From positions 62,001 to 126,000 of the forward strand of contig NZ_AP022617.1 in assembly GCF_010731575.1 (NCBI RefSeq): a DNA stretch of 64,000 bases. Direction: 5' to 3'. Shown one piece after another: positions 53,927 through 63,454 of the stretch. Positions within the stretch are counted from its first letter, which is position 1. Each line of letters begins with the position of its first letter. The notes beneath the pieces are model-generated. The model was not told the origin of the DNA, searched no databases, and worked only from the letters and a program-made list of their open reading frames with translations. The position numbers and the translations under genes were made by a program. The DNA is from Mycolicibacterium monacense (lineage in GTDB: Bacteria > Actinomycetota > Actinomycetes > Mycobacteriales > Mycobacteriaceae).

Positions 53927-54880
53927 ATGACACCGGCCATCGAAGCGATCGACCTGGTGAAGCGGTTCGGCGAACAGACCGCCGTCGACGGCGTGAGTTT
54001 CGCCGTGCCCGCGGGTACGGTCCTCGGGCTGCTCGGCCCCAACGGCGCGGGTAAGACCACCACGGTGCGGATGATGACGACGCTGACCGAACCCACCAGC
54101 GGTACGGCCCGGGTGGCCGGGTTCGATGTCGTCCGCCAGCCCGACGAGGTGCGCCGCAACATGGGCCTGACCGGTCAGGTCGCCACGGTCGACGAACTGC
54201 TCACCGGCCGGGAGAACATCCGGATGATCGGCGGGCTCTACGGCATCCGGCGCAGGGAACTGGCCCGGGTGGGTGACGAACTGCTCGAACGGTTCTCGAT
54301 CGGCCACGCCGCCGACCGGGTGGTGAAGTCCTACTCCGGTGGCATGCGCCGCCGGCTCGACCTCGCGGTCAGCCTGCTCGCCGCGCCGCCGGTGCTGTTC
54401 CTCGACGAACCGACCACCGGCCTCGACCCGCGCAGCCGCAGCGAGCTGTGGGACGTGCTGCGCGGCCTCGTCGAGGGCGGCACCACGCTGCTGCTGACCA
54501 CCCAGTACCTCGAGGAGGCCGACCAGCTGGCCGACGACATCGTGGTGATCGACAAGGGCCGCATCATCGCCGAGGGTTCGCCGCTGGAGCTGAAACGGCA
54601 GGCCGGTAACGCCAGCCTGGTGGTGACGGTGGCCGACGGCGACGATCTCCCGGCGGCCCAGGCGCTGCTGGCGAAGACGGGCGCGGAGGTGTTCGTCGAC
54701 CGCGGCGCCCGCCGGCTGACCGCGGCCGCCGACGGGCTGGCCGACATGGTCCGCGTCGCAGGCTGGCTGCGGGACAGTGACATCGAGGTCGACGACATCG
54801 GACTGTCGCGGCCCAGCCTCGATGACGTGTTCCTGTCGCTGACCGGCCATCGCACCGAGGACGAGGAGGCCACCGCATGA
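53927..54880 (+). CDS. DrrA-like ABC exporter, ATP-binding subunit
   Basis: 317 residues from ATG 53927. Walker A GLLGPNGAGKTTTV, Q-loop near VATVDELLTG, signature SYSGGMRRRLDLA, Walker B VLFLDEPTTGLDP, H-loop TTQYLEEADQ, plus the C-terminal DrrA domain ending in SLDDVFLSLTG. Same family as daunorubicin-resistance ATPases; substrate could be an antibiotic or a lipid. The stop overlaps the permease ATG (ATGA). Confidence 0.92.
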   Translation: MTPAIEAIDLVKRFGEQTAVDGVSFAVPAGTVLGLLGPNGAGKTTTVRMMTTLTEPTSGTARVAGFDVVRQPDEVRRNMGLTGQVATVDELLTGRENIRMIGGLYGIRRRELARVGDELLERFSIGHAADRVVKSYSGGMRRRLDLAVSLLAAPPVLFLDEPTTGLDPRSRSELWDVLRGLVEGGTTLLLTTQYLEEADQLADDIVVIDKGRIIAEGSPLELKRQAGNASLVVTVADGDDLPAAQALLAKTGAEVFVDRGARRLTAAADGLADMVRVAGWLRDSDIEVDDIGLSRPSLDDVFLSLTGHRTEDEEATA

Positions 54881-55725
54881 CCGCCGTCGAATCACGGCAG
54901 TCCGACCAGGCCCGCCGGCCGCTCACACACCGCACCAACCTGGTGCAGCAGTCATGGATCATGGTCAAGCGCAACATGATCCACACCAAGCGGATGCCGG
55001 AGATGCTCAGCGACGTGACCGCGCAGCCGATCATGTTCGTGCTGCTGTTCGCGTTCGTGTTCGGGGCGTCGATCACCAATACCGGCGGCGCGTCCTACCG
55101 GGAGTTCCTGCTGCCCGGCATCCAGGCGCAGACCATCGTGTTCTCGGCGTTCGTGGTGGCCTCCGGCATCACCGCCGACGTCGAGAAGGGCATCATCGAC
55201 CGGTTCCGGTCGCTGCCGATCTCGCGGTCCTCGGTGCTCATCGGACGCAGCATCGCCAGCGTGATCCACTCGTCGCTCGGGGTGTTCGTGATGGCGCTGA
55301 CCGGTCTGGCGATCGGGTGGCGGATCCGGGGCAGCGTGGGCGAGGCGGTGCTGGCGTTCGCGCTGCTGCTGCTGTTCGGGTTCGGGATGATCTGGTTCGG
55401 CATCCTCATCGGCTCGCTGATGCGCACCGTCGAGGCGGTCAACGGCGTCATGTTCACCGCACTGTTCCCGATGACGTTCCTGGCCAACACCTTCGTGCCG
55501 ACCGAGCCGATGCCGCACTGGCTCCGGGTGATCGCCGAGTGGAATCCGGTCTCCTCGCTGGCGCAGGCGATGCGGGAACTGTGGGGCAACGGCAGCCCGG
55601 CGGCACCGGATGCGCAGTTGCCGCTGCACCATCCGGTGCTGGCGACGGTGCTGTGGTCCCTGGTGCTGACGGCGGTGTTCGCCCCGTTCGCCCTGCGCGC
55701 TTACGCGAGGCGCACGGGGGGTTAG
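54877..55725 (+). CDS. DrrB-like ABC-2 permease
   Basis: 282 residues with six TM helices (about 45-67, 80-98, 128-147, 157-180, 188-207, 251-270). Family block NMIHTKRMPEMLSDVTAQPI before TM1 and EWNPVSSLAQAMRELWG near the end, typical of ABC2_membrane DrrB proteins. Partner of the preceding ATPase. Stop bases overlap those of the convergent acyltransferase. Confidence 0.9.
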   Translation: MTAVESRQSDQARRPLTHRTNLVQQSWIMVKRNMIHTKRMPEMLSDVTAQPIMFVLLFAFVFGASITNTGGASYREFLLPGIQAQTIVFSAFVVASGITADVEKGIIDRFRSLPISRSSVLIGRSIASVIHSSLGVFVMALTGLAIGWRIRGSVGEAVLAFALLLLFGFGMIWFGILIGSLMRTVEAVNGVMFTALFPMTFLANTFVPTEPMPHWLRVIAEWNPVSSLAQAMRELWGNGSPAAPDAQLPLHHPVLATVLWSLVLTAVFAPFALRAYARRTGG

Positions 55726-57122
55726 CCGCGCGCGCCAACCGCTGCTTCCAGTTCGGCCAGTGACCGCTCGGTACGTTCTGTCACCGTGGCGATGTCGGGC
55801 ATCACCTCGGCCCCGGCCACCCAGCCGAAGCAGACCCGGTCCGCGTAGGAGCACACCGTGACGTTGAGCGCCTGCCCGCCGTACACCGCCGACACCGGGT
55901 AGATCTCTTCGACATGGGCTCCGTTCCAATACATTTCGGTGCGCGGCCCCGGGACGTTGGAGATCGGCAGGTTGTACCCGGTACGCAGCCGCGGCACGAG
56001 CGGCAGCAGCGGCGTCAGCAGGGTCGGTGCGATGCTCAGCGCCAGCAGGAGCATGGAGGTGCCGGCGCCCCGCTTCCCGACCTGACGTTTACCCTCGGCC
56101 ATCGACCGGTGGATCAGATCCAGTCGGGCGGCGGGATCGTCCATGTCGGTGCCCAGCGGACACAGCCATCCGCCGAACGCGTTGCCGCTCTCGGGGGTTC
56201 CGTGTTCGCGGCCCCGCACGGTGATCGGGCAGAGCGCCACGAGTGAGCGGCCTGGCAGCTCATCGTGATCCATCAGCCAGCCTCTCAAGACCCCGGCTAC
56301 AACGGCGGTGACGACGTCATTGCCGGTCGCTCCCGCCCGGGACTGGACGGCCTTGATGCGGGTCTTGGCTACGGTGGCCGCCGCGACGGCGCGTTCGTCA
56401 CCGAGCCGGTGGTTGAGCCGCGTGTAGGGAGCAGTCAACGGCGCCACGGTGGTGTCGCCGGTGACGTAGTGCATCAGATCGGAGAGCTCGCCACCGACGA
56501 GACGTCCCGTCAGTTCGACGCTTGACGCGCTGGCGCCGACGATCGACCGCAGCTGCCCCAAGGGGCCGGGGGAACGAACAGGGTTCGACCGGCCGGCCGC
56601 CGCGCCGGAGGCGGCGTAGAACGGCGGCATGTCGCGGCGCTCCGGGTCAGCGCTCAAACCGTCGATGATCAGCTGAAGGCCCGCGACCCCGTCCATGACG
56701 GTGTGGTGCACCTTCACGAACCAGGCGAAGCGCCCGTCGTCGAGGCCGTCGATCAGACACCCGGACCACATCGGGCCGGATCGGTCGAGGCGTTCGGCGT
56801 GCAGCCGGCCCACCAGGTGCCACAGTGCGCTTCGGCCTGAACCGGCGGGCAGTGTCCGGCGCGTGACATGCCGGCCCAGGTCAACGGTGTCGGTCTCGCG
56901 CCAGGTCCACAATCCACCGGTGTCGGTGCCGACGTGGGGATAGCGACGAAGCCGCCGGTCCACGGCGACCGAGGGAGTGCGCGCCCGCTGGTAGATGTCG
57001 TCGAGGTATCCCGGCCCGGCATCGGCGGGCGGTTCCAGGATCAGCACCGCGGAGACGTGCAGGGGGCTGGCGATCACCTCTCCGGTCATCATCGCCGCGT
57101 CGAGCGGATCCAGAAGGTCCAT
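55722..57122 (-). CDS. wax ester synthase / diacylglycerol acyltransferase
   Basis: 466 residues. Active-site HHxxxDG at His139-His140-Asp144-Gly145 in VHHTVMDGVAG; C-terminal NVPGPRTEMYWNGA block and VCFGWVAGAEVMPD typical of mycobacterial Tgs enzymes. Esterifies acyl-CoA onto diacylglycerol or alcohols for storage lipid. The hydrolase gene upstream ends 1 bp before its ATG region, so the two form an operon. Confidence 0.92.
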   Translation of the reverse strand: MDLLDPLDAAMMTGEVIASPLHVSAVLILEPPADAGPGYLDDIYQRARTPSVAVDRRLRRYPHVGTDTGGLWTWRETDTVDLGRHVTRRTLPAGSGRSALWHLVGRLHAERLDRSGPMWSGCLIDGLDDGRFAWFVKVHHTVMDGVAGLQLIIDGLSADPERRDMPPFYAASGAAAGRSNPVRSPGPLGQLRSIVGASASSVELTGRLVGGELSDLMHYVTGDTTVAPLTAPYTRLNHRLGDERAVAAATVAKTRIKAVQSRAGATGNDVVTAVVAGVLRGWLMDHDELPGRSLVALCPITVRGREHGTPESGNAFGGWLCPLGTDMDDPAARLDLIHRSMAEGKRQVGKRGAGTSMLLLALSIAPTLLTPLLPLVPRLRTGYNLPISNVPGPRTEMYWNGAHVEEIYPVSAVYGGQALNVTVCSYADRVCFGWVAGAEVMPDIATVTERTERSLAELEAAVGARG

Positions 57123-57123
57123 G

Positions 57124-58374
57124 TCACCTCTCCCGAGACCGTGCAGCTCCGTCCACGAGGCCCGACTGGACGAGGGCGGCCTCGACGAACCGCTGCACGG
57201 GCCGCGCCTGGAAGAACCCGGTGTGGCCGCCGCGGTACCAGACGATCTCGGGCCGACCCCAGTGCTCCCATAGGCGCACCACCTGTTCCCTTGGATGGAC
57301 CAGCTGGTCGGCCAGCCCGGCGTAGATGAACCGCCCTTGCATCGGCACGCGGGGGTTCAGGCTGAGTGGCGAGGTCATCCGGCCGAGCGGTTCGGCCAGT
57401 TTGATGGTGGCCCGGCGCGGGTCATCGCGTCCGAATCCGGCGTGACGGCCCAGAAGCTCGACGAGGTCGGCGACGGGGACACCGAGCACGGCGCAGGTCA
57501 GGCCGTCCTCCAGGCTTGCGACCAGCGATGCGACGTAGCCGCCGAGCGAGATGCTGTTGAGGCCGATCGGCGCGTCGGGGTCCTGGCTACGGATCCACGA
57601 CAACAGCCGTCGGACATCCCAGACCGCCTGGGCCGCGGCGTGCACGTCGTCGAGGACGTCCTCGCCGGGGAACACGGCCCCCTTCGGCAGGCCGCGCGCA
57701 CGAGGACCGTGCATCGGCAGTACCGGCAGAACGACGTTCAAGCCGAGGTCGTGGTGAAGCCAGCGCGTCCGGAAAAGGGTGAGGTCGAGCGCGGCGCGGC
57801 CCATCTCCGCGCCGTGAATGCACACCAGCCAGGGCCGGGGCTCCCGGTGGCGCAGCATCAACCCGTAGCAGCGCCGGTTGGCGGTATAGGTCTGCCAGCG
57901 TTCGGCGCCCGGCTCCCCGGGATGCGGTGCGTATCCGCTGTCGAACACCAGGCGCTGGTGAGTGTGTCTGGCGGATTTCACCCGCTGAATCGAGATGTCG
58001 GTCAACGGAGGCGGCGGTGCGAAGAACCGCGTCGGATCGTCGAGCCAGCCCCTCTCCCCGTAGAAGTCGACCGCCGCCTCCACTTCACGGGTGATGCGCG
58101 AGAACGTGCCCGGGTCGCTGAGCGGGCGGCGCGCCCGCAATCCGAGGAGCACGATCTCATCCCGCAGCGCGTGGCTGGCCAGCGAGAGCGTCGGCCGCGC
58201 GACCGGAACCGTCCGGTCGGACCGATCGAGGTAGTCGCGCCACGATTCCGCGTAGAACCGGCCGGTGCGCTCGAGTGGGCCGAACACAGTGCCCAGTGCG
58301 CCACCGGACGGGATGGACCGCACGGGAGGTGGTGGCTGGGTGTTGTCGGTGTCGTGGTGTTCGGGTGCCGCCAT
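57124..58374 (-). CDS. alpha/beta hydrolase, partner of the WS/DGAT gene
   Basis: 416 residues. N-terminal 100 residues are polar (HHDTDNTQPPPPVRS...). Hydrolase core: oxyanion stretch WLVCIHGAEMGRA, nucleophile Ser in GLNSISLGGYVASL, acid in YAGLADQLVHP, and His in YRGGHTGFF. No signal peptide. Coupling to the acyltransferase suggests a lipase or acyl-exchange role in lipid storage; substrate unknown. Confidence 0.82.
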   Translation of the reverse strand: MAAPEHHDTDNTQPPPPVRSIPSGGALGTVFGPLERTGRFYAESWRDYLDRSDRTVPVARPTLSLASHALRDEIVLLGLRARRPLSDPGTFSRITREVEAAVDFYGERGWLDDPTRFFAPPPPLTDISIQRVKSARHTHQRLVFDSGYAPHPGEPGAERWQTYTANRRCYGLMLRHREPRPWLVCIHGAEMGRAALDLTLFRTRWLHHDLGLNVVLPVLPMHGPRARGLPKGAVFPGEDVLDDVHAAAQAVWDVRRLLSWIRSQDPDAPIGLNSISLGGYVASLVASLEDGLTCAVLGVPVADLVELLGRHAGFGRDDPRRATIKLAEPLGRMTSPLSLNPRVPMQGRFIYAGLADQLVHPREQVVRLWEHWGRPEIVWYRGGHTGFFQARPVQRFVEAALVQSGLVDGAARSRER

Positions 58375-58470
58375 GCTTTCACGCTAGGGCTGTGCCCACC
58401 TGGCTGATAGGGCCGTTGGTCTGGTCCGGCGGGTTTCGAACGTCCCGTGCCATCGACTCTGGGTATTGTG

Positions 58471-58484
58471 TACTATACCTAGCA
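58471..58484 (+). promoter_or_regulatory. candidate leaderless promoter of the Fe-S protein gene
   Basis: TACTAT (58471-58476) with the overlapping TATACCT lies 7-8 bp before ATG 58484; a -10 here would start transcription at or next to the ATG. No Shine-Dalgarno is present, consistent with a leaderless mRNA. Confidence 0.5.
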
Positions 58485-59515
58485 TGCAGCAGCTCCCCGC
58501 ACGCCTCGCCGAGCACCCCACTGTGCGGGCGGTGGCCGGGCGACCGAAGGTGACGCCCGGGATCGTCGACGCCGCCTGGCTACGCACACTGTGCCTCGAC
58601 TCCGGCGCCGACGACGTGGCGTTCGCGTCGGTCGACAACCCGGACCTCGCCTCCGAACGCGAGCACGTCGAGGCGGCGCTTCCCGGCGCGCGGAGTTACA
58701 TCTCGCTCGTGGTGCGGATGAACCGCGACAACGTGCGCTCCACCGCGCGCAGTGTCGCCAACCAGGAGTTCCACCGCAGCGGCGAGATCATCAACGAGGC
58801 CGCCCACCGCATCACCCGCGCGTTGCAGGACGCCGGTCACCGCGCGCTCAACCCGTCGGCGACGTTCCCGATGGAGATGGACCGCTATCCCGGGCGCATC
58901 TGGGTGGTGGCCCACAAACCCGTCGCGGTGGCCGCCGGCCTGGGCGTGATGGGTATCCACCGCAACGTCATCCACCCGAGGTTCGGCAACTTCATCCTGC
59001 TGGCCACCGTGCTCGTCGACGCCGAGATCAGCGAATACGGTGCACCGCTGGACTATTCACCGTGTCTGGAGTGCAAGCTGTGCGTCGCGGCGTGTCCGGT
59101 GGGGGCGATCGGCAAGAACGGCGACTTCGACTTCGTCGCGTGTTCGGTGCACAACTACCGCGAGTTCATGGGCGGCTTCACCGACTGGGCGCAGACCGTC
59201 GCCGACAGTGCCGACGCCGACGACTTCCGCTCACGTGTCAGCGATTCGGAGAACGCCTCGATGTGGCAGAGCCTGTCGTTCAAGGCGAACTACAAGGCGG
59301 CGTACTGCCTGGCGGTGTGCCCGGCCGGTGAGGACGTGATCGAGCCCTACCTCGAAGACCGCAGGGGCTTCATGGATCTGGTGCTCAAACCGTTGCAGGA
59401 CAAGAAGGAGACGCTCTACGTGCTGCCGAACTCCGCGGCGAAGGCACACGCCGAACGGCGGTATCCGCACAAGCCGGTCAAGGTCGTCGACAGCGGCATC
59501 CGCGGGCTCACTTAA
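58484..59515 (+). CDS. QueG/reductive-dehalogenase-like 4Fe-4S protein
   Basis: 343 residues from ATG 58484. Ferredoxin motif Cys194, Cys197, Cys200, Cys204 in CLECKLCVAACPVGAIG; further cysteines 220, 275 and 279 (ACSVHNY, YCLAVCPAG) could complete a second cluster. The N-terminal half (VRMNRDNVRSTARSVANQEF; HKPVAVAAGLGVMGIHRN) matches the corrinoid-type fold of epoxyqueuosine reductase relatives, but the protein lacks the C-terminal HEAT repeats of QueG. Reaction unknown. Confidence 0.78.
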   Translation: MQQLPARLAEHPTVRAVAGRPKVTPGIVDAAWLRTLCLDSGADDVAFASVDNPDLASEREHVEAALPGARSYISLVVRMNRDNVRSTARSVANQEFHRSGEIINEAAHRITRALQDAGHRALNPSATFPMEMDRYPGRIWVVAHKPVAVAAGLGVMGIHRNVIHPRFGNFILLATVLVDAEISEYGAPLDYSPCLECKLCVAACPVGAIGKNGDFDFVACSVHNYREFMGGFTDWAQTVADSADADDFRSRVSDSENASMWQSLSFKANYKAAYCLAVCPAGEDVIEPYLEDRRGFMDLVLKPLQDKKETLYVLPNSAAKAHAERRYPHKPVKVVDSGIRGLT

Positions 59516-60048
59516 CCGTCTTGGACCGCGCCGTCCCAGACCACGAAGCCGTCGTCGCGCAGGCGCGCGCCGGCCGCGACCGGATGGGGTGTCAACCTGC
59601 CGTCGTGCATGAGATGGCTGACCGCCGCGCTGAAGCGCAGCACCGCGACATCGGCCACCAGCCGCCGGTGGCACCGCCACCAGACACTCTCACTGCACAT
59701 GACGAGCACTGTGCGGCAGCCGCTTTCGTCGAGCACCTCGGTGAGTGCGGCATCGAACTCGGCGGTCCTGGTGTGCGCGGCATAGGCGGCGAACTGTTCG
59801 ACCTGCCACCACGGGTCATCGCGGGGCTCGTCGGCGGTGAGCCTTCGCCGGCCGCCGAGGCGTGCCTCCCACCGGTAGCCGATCCCGGCCGCAGGCAGCC
59901 AGGACGCCATGGCATCGCGCGACATGTCGGGGTTGGTGCGACTGCCCGGGAAGCGCCGAATGTCGATCAGCGAGGTCACTCCGGCACCGCGCAGGAGGTC
60001 GGTCAGCTCGGCTCCCGAGAGCCGTCCGTGTCCGGCGGTCAACAGCAT
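59512..60048 (-). CDS. DUF488 family protein
   Basis: 178 residues from ATG 60048 (AGGTGGTGGGC upstream); ATG 60057 adds three. LLTAGHGRLSGAELTDLLRG, SLIDIRRFPGSRTNPDMSRD, and the family signature VMCSESVWWRCHRRLVAD, with two Cys and a His suggestive of metal or redox chemistry. Function unknown. Convergent with the Fe-S gene, sharing its stop bases. Confidence 0.85.
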   Translation of the reverse strand: MLLTAGHGRLSGAELTDLLRGAGVTSLIDIRRFPGSRTNPDMSRDAMASWLPAAGIGYRWEARLGGRRRLTADEPRDDPWWQVEQFAAYAAHTRTAEFDAALTEVLDESGCRTVLVMCSESVWWRCHRRLVADVAVLRFSAAVSHLMHDGRLTPHPVAAGARLRDDGFVVWDGAVQDG

Positions 60049-60067
60049 GCCCACCACCTTTCGCCAC

Positions 60068-60124
60068 CAGACACAGAATCGCCCGAATCCACCAGGATTT
60101 GGGCGATTCTGTGTCTGCTCGCGC
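60068..60124. repeat. dispersed palindromic repeat, copy B
   Basis: CAGACACAGAATCGCCC (60068-60084) pairs perfectly with GGGCGATTCTGTGTCTG (60101-60117); inside, AATCC-ACCA-GGATT extends the stem. Followed by CTCGCGC, so it shares TGTGTCTGCTCGCGC with the element at 53819-53877. Lies between pth and the DUF488 gene and could terminate transcription. Confidence 0.75.
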
Positions 60125-60139
60125 GGGGAAGCGGGGGAG

Positions 60140-60718
60140 TCACGCCCAGGCGTGAACGAGATTCTGAGCCGGCTCCAAACCCTGGGCGATCAGCAGTTCG
60201 GTGGCGTCGGCGGCCTGTTCACAGATGGTCGGCACCTCGGGGCGTTCAACGGACGTGAACGGTTCCAGCACGTACGTCGCCGCGTCCTTACGCCCGGGCG
60301 GGCGACCGACCCCGACCCGGACGCGCTGGAAATCCTTGGTGCCCAACGCCGCCGCCACCGACTTGAGGCCGTTGTGGCCCGCGACGCCGCCGCCGAACTT
60401 CAGACGGATGCGGCCGAAGTCGATGTCGAGTTCGTCGTGGATGACGATCACGTCGGCGGGCGCCACGGAGTAGAACTTCGCCAGCGGCCCGACGTTGCGG
60501 CCCGACTCGTTCATGTACGTGCGTGGCTTGGCCAGCACGACGGCTCTGCCCGCCAGGCGACCGGTCGCGATGTCGGCGCCGGACTTCCGGTGCGCCTTGA
60601 ATCCCGAACCGATCCGCCCGGCCAGCAGATCCGCGACGACGAAGCCGACGTTGTGGCGGGTTTTGGCGTAGTTGGGCCCGGGGTTGCCCAGGCCCACCAC
60701 CAGCAACGGCTCGGCCAT
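60140..60718 (-). CDS. pth: peptidyl-tRNA hydrolase
   Basis: 192 residues. Recycles peptidyl-tRNA by ester hydrolysis. Catalytic His22 in [13 protein letters not shown], Asn12 in VGLGNPG, the [13 protein letters not shown] loop, and [19 protein letters not shown]. Six bp after rplY; the rplY-pth order is standard in mycobacteria. Confidence 0.95.
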
Positions 60719-60724
60719 GTCGAC

Positions 60725-61393
60725 TTACTCGGCCGATTCCTCGCCGGCCTCGGCAGCCTCCTCCGAGGCCTCGGCTTCGGCGACCTCGGCGGCCTGCTCC
60801 TCGAGCGACGCGCCGCCGCCCTCGGATTCGAGTTCCTCGGCGCTCGGCGCGCTGACGATGTTGACGACCAGCGTCTCGGGATCGGAGATCAGCGTGACGC
60901 CCGAGGGCAGCTCGACCTGGGCGGCGGTGATCTGGGTGCCTTCCTCGGCGCCCTCGACCGACACGGTCAGCTGCTCGGGGATCGACTGCACGTCGGCCTC
61001 GATCTCGATGGCGTTTGCCTCCTGGGTGACCAGCGCACCGGGCGTGGCGTCACCCTCGACGACGACGTTGACCTCGACGGTGACCTTCTCGCCGCGGCGC
61101 ACCACCAGCAGGTCGGCGTGCTGGATGTTGCGGCGGATCGGGTGGATCTCGAGCGACTTGGTCAGCGCGAGCTGCTCGGTGCCGTCGATGTCGAGGGTCA
61201 GCACGGCGTTGGTGCCGGCGTGGCGCAGCACCGCGGCGAAGTCGCGGGCGTTGACCTCGAGGTGCTGGGGATCGGTGCCGTGGCCGTAGAGGACCGCGGG
61301 CACCTTGCCCTCGCGGCGGGCGCGGCGGGAGGCGCCCTTACCGGTCTCGGTGCGGACCGCGGCGGTCAGCTTGTTCGGCGCATTCTTGGCCAT
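60725..61393 (-). CDS. rplY: 50S ribosomal protein L25 (CTC form)
   Basis: 222 residues from ATG 61393 with CAGGAG upstream; the frame is open to 61630 but lacks support. L25 5S-rRNA-binding domain ([20 protein letters not shown]) and the CTC-type C-terminal beta domain (about 95-190), then an acidic Ala/Glu tail. Long form usual in actinobacteria. Confidence 0.95.
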   Translation of the reverse strand: MAKNAPNKLTAAVRTETGKGASRRARREGKVPAVLYGHGTDPQHLEVNARDFAAVLRHAGTNAVLTLDIDGTEQLALTKSLEIHPIRRNIQHADLLVVRRGEKVTVEVNVVVEGDATPGALVTQEANAIEIEADVQSIPEQLTVSVEGAEEGTQITAAQVELPSGVTLISDPETLVVNIVSAPSAEELESEGGGASLEEQAAEVAEAEASEEAAEAGEESAE

Positions 61394-61539
61394 GATGTGT
61401 TGCTCCTGTATGCCGGTGGTGGACACGGCAGGGGAGGACAACAGCGTGAACAGTGTGTTCCCGTCGATAACGGTGGCCTGGCCACCCTCGCCGTGATGCG
61501 GCGTCGAGGTTACCGCACCCGGACGGTCCGGCGGAAATC

Positions 61540-62409
61540 CTAGAGCGGGAACCGGGTGCCGGTGAGCTGCTCGGACAGCTCCCACAGCGCCGCGGCGGTC
61601 TTCATGTCGCGGGCCAGCGGCGTGCGCCACACCGGACCGGTCGGCCCGCGCATCGCGAACTTCGGGCCGACGAAGGTGTCCCCGGGCAGGTCCTGGGCCA
61701 CCGCGTACAGCGTCTGGCGGGCGCCGAAGTCGGCGTCGGTCGCGAAGTACTCACCGCCGAAGGCCATCAACGCGTCGCCGAGCTTGCGGCCGGACTGACC
61801 CTGCAGGTTGGTGTGCGAATACCCGGGGTGGGCCGCCAGAGCACGCACCGGGGAACCGGCGCGACGCAACCGGTTCTGCAGTTCGCTGGTGAACAGGAGG
61901 TTGGCCAGTTTCGACTGGCCGTAGGCCAGCCACGCCGAGTACGGCCGCGCCTTCCAGTTGAGGTCGTCGAGGTTGATGCGCCCGAGGACGTGCATGAACG
62001 ACGACACCGTGACCACGCGGTCGGTGATCTTGGGCAGCAGCAGATTGGTCAGCGCGAAGTGGCCGAGGTGGTTGGTGCCGATCTGGCTCTCGAACCCGTC
62101 GACGGTCCGTGCGTAGGGCACCGCCATGATCCCGGCGTTGTTGACCAGCACGTCCACCCTGTCGGTGCCCGCGGCGAACTCGCGCACCGACGCGAGGTCC
62201 TGCAGATCGAGTTTGCGGACGGTGACGTTGCCGGTCATGGTGGCCGCGGCCTCGTCGCCCTTGGCGGTGTTGCGCACCGCGAGGACGACGTCGGCGCCGA
62301 CGCGGGCCAGTTCGCGGGCGGTGACGAGGCCGAGGCCGCTGTTGGCTCCGGTGACGATCACCGAGCGGCCGGCGAAGGAGGGGAGGTCGGCGGCGGTCCA
62401 GTCACTCAT
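61540..62409 (-). CDS. short-chain dehydrogenase/reductase
   Basis: 289 residues from ATG 62409. Cofactor loop [21 protein letters not shown], Ser in VTVSSFMHV, and YGQSK (Y-x3-K) catalytic pair; LNNA-type lysine spacing normal. Resembles retinol-dehydrogenase-like oxidoreductases common in mycobacteria. Substrate unknown. Between rplY and lpqT. Confidence 0.88.
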   Translation of the reverse strand: MSDWTAADLPSFAGRSVIVTGANSGLGLVTARELARVGADVVLAVRNTAKGDEAAATMTGNVTVRKLDLQDLASVREFAAGTDRVDVLVNNAGIMAVPYARTVDGFESQIGTNHLGHFALTNLLLPKITDRVVTVSSFMHVLGRINLDDLNWKARPYSAWLAYGQSKLANLLFTSELQNRLRRAGSPVRALAAHPGYSHTNLQGQSGRKLGDALMAFGGEYFATDADFGARQTLYAVAQDLPGDTFVGPKFAMRGPTGPVWRTPLARDMKTAAALWELSEQLTGTRFPL

Positions 62410-62435
62410 GGTTGCCACTGTATCGGCGGGTGCGG

Positions 62436-63095
62436 CTACTTCTTCGGGGCGACGGTGAAGCCGGTGAGGATCGCCTCGATGTCCTTGCCGTACTTCTCGG
62501 CCTCGTTGGCGAAGCTGGTGACGGTCAGCTGGACGAGGTAGCGCTGGTTGGCCGGCGGTGACCCGGTTGCGATGACGATCCGGTTGTAGGTCTGCATGCG
62601 CTGGCCGTTGAGGTCGTAGGTGCCCTCGACCATCGCCGACGGCAGCCCGCGCCAGTTCTCCTGCGAGGCGTTGAGTTCCTTGAAGTTCTCCGACAGCCGC
62701 GCGTCGTCGTCGCCGTGTTTGATCGCCTCGGCGGGGTCGAACTGACCGGTCAGCTCGAACACCAGGAGCATCGCGATCGGGTACGTGTCACCCTTGGCGA
62801 TCACCCGGGTGCCCGGTTCGAACTGCGTGCCGGGATACGGCTGCCAGCCCGGCGGTGTCGGGATGCTGACGGTGAGGTCGGGCAGCTTCTCCGGCGCGAC
62901 GGTCCGGCCGGTGACGCCGGCCTCCTCCAGGTACTGCGCGACGGGCACCGGCGTCTCGGTGGGTGTCTCCGGCGACGGCGCAGCGCTGCTCGACGTGCTC
63001 CAGACCGATTGGTAGTCAGGGGTTTCCGCGCCGCATCCGCCGATGGCGAGGACCAGCAGCGCGGCCGCGGCCGCGGTGACGCGGCGGGCTGTCAC
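62436..63095 (-). CDS. lpqT: lipoprotein LpqT
   Basis: 219 residues from GTG 63095. Lipobox AIGGC with Cys near 21, a Ser/Thr/Pro linker, then an LpqN/LpqT domain with PPGWQPYPGTQFEPGTRVIA. Equivalent to Rv1016c by neighbourhood. Its start overlaps the stop of the arsC-like gene. Same family as the lipoprotein at 29445-30149. Confidence 0.92.
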   Translation of the reverse strand: MTARRVTAAAAALLVLAIGGCGAETPDYQSVWSTSSSAAPSPETPTETPVPVAQYLEEAGVTGRTVAPEKLPDLTVSIPTPPGWQPYPGTQFEPGTRVIAKGDTYPIAMLLVFELTGQFDPAEAIKHGDDDARLSENFKELNASQENWRGLPSAMVEGTYDLNGQRMQTYNRIVIATGSPPANQRYLVQLTVTSFANEAEKYGKDIEAILTGFTVAPKK

Positions 63096-63454
63096 AGGAT
63101 CTCGCGCACCGCGTCGATCGGCCGGGCCAGCCGGGTGCCCTTGTCGGTCACCACGAACGGCCGCTCGATGAGGATCGGGTGCTCGGCGAGCGCGTCGAGC
63201 AACTCGTCGTCGGTCGCGTCGGCCAGATTCAGTTCGTTGTACAGCGCTTCGCGTTTGCGGACCGCGGTGCGCACGTCGATCCCGGCGGCCTCGATCATCG
63301 CGGCGAGTTCGGCGCGTGACGGCGGTGTCTTGAGGTACTGCACCACGTCGGGCTCGATACCGTTCTCGCGCAACAGATCCAGGGTCTTACGCGACGTCGA
63401 GCACTTCGGGTTGTGGTAGATCACGGCGGCGGGCCGCCCGTCAGTCGATGCCAC
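63092..63454 (-). CDS. ArsC-family thioredoxin-fold protein
   Basis: 120 residues from GTG 63454. Begins AAVIYHNPKCSTSRKTLDLL, with the single catalytic Cys of glutaredoxin-dependent arsenate reductases, and has the RPFVVTDKGTRLARP substrate loop containing the conserved Arg residues. Could be ArsC or a related YffB/Spx-like protein. Between prs and lpqT; the prs stop directly precedes the GTG. Confidence 0.85.
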   Translation of the reverse strand: MASTDGRPAAVIYHNPKCSTSRKTLDLLRENGIEPDVVQYLKTPPSRAELAAMIEAAGIDVRTAVRKREALYNELNLADATDDELLDALAEHPILIERPFVVTDKGTRLARPIDAVREIL

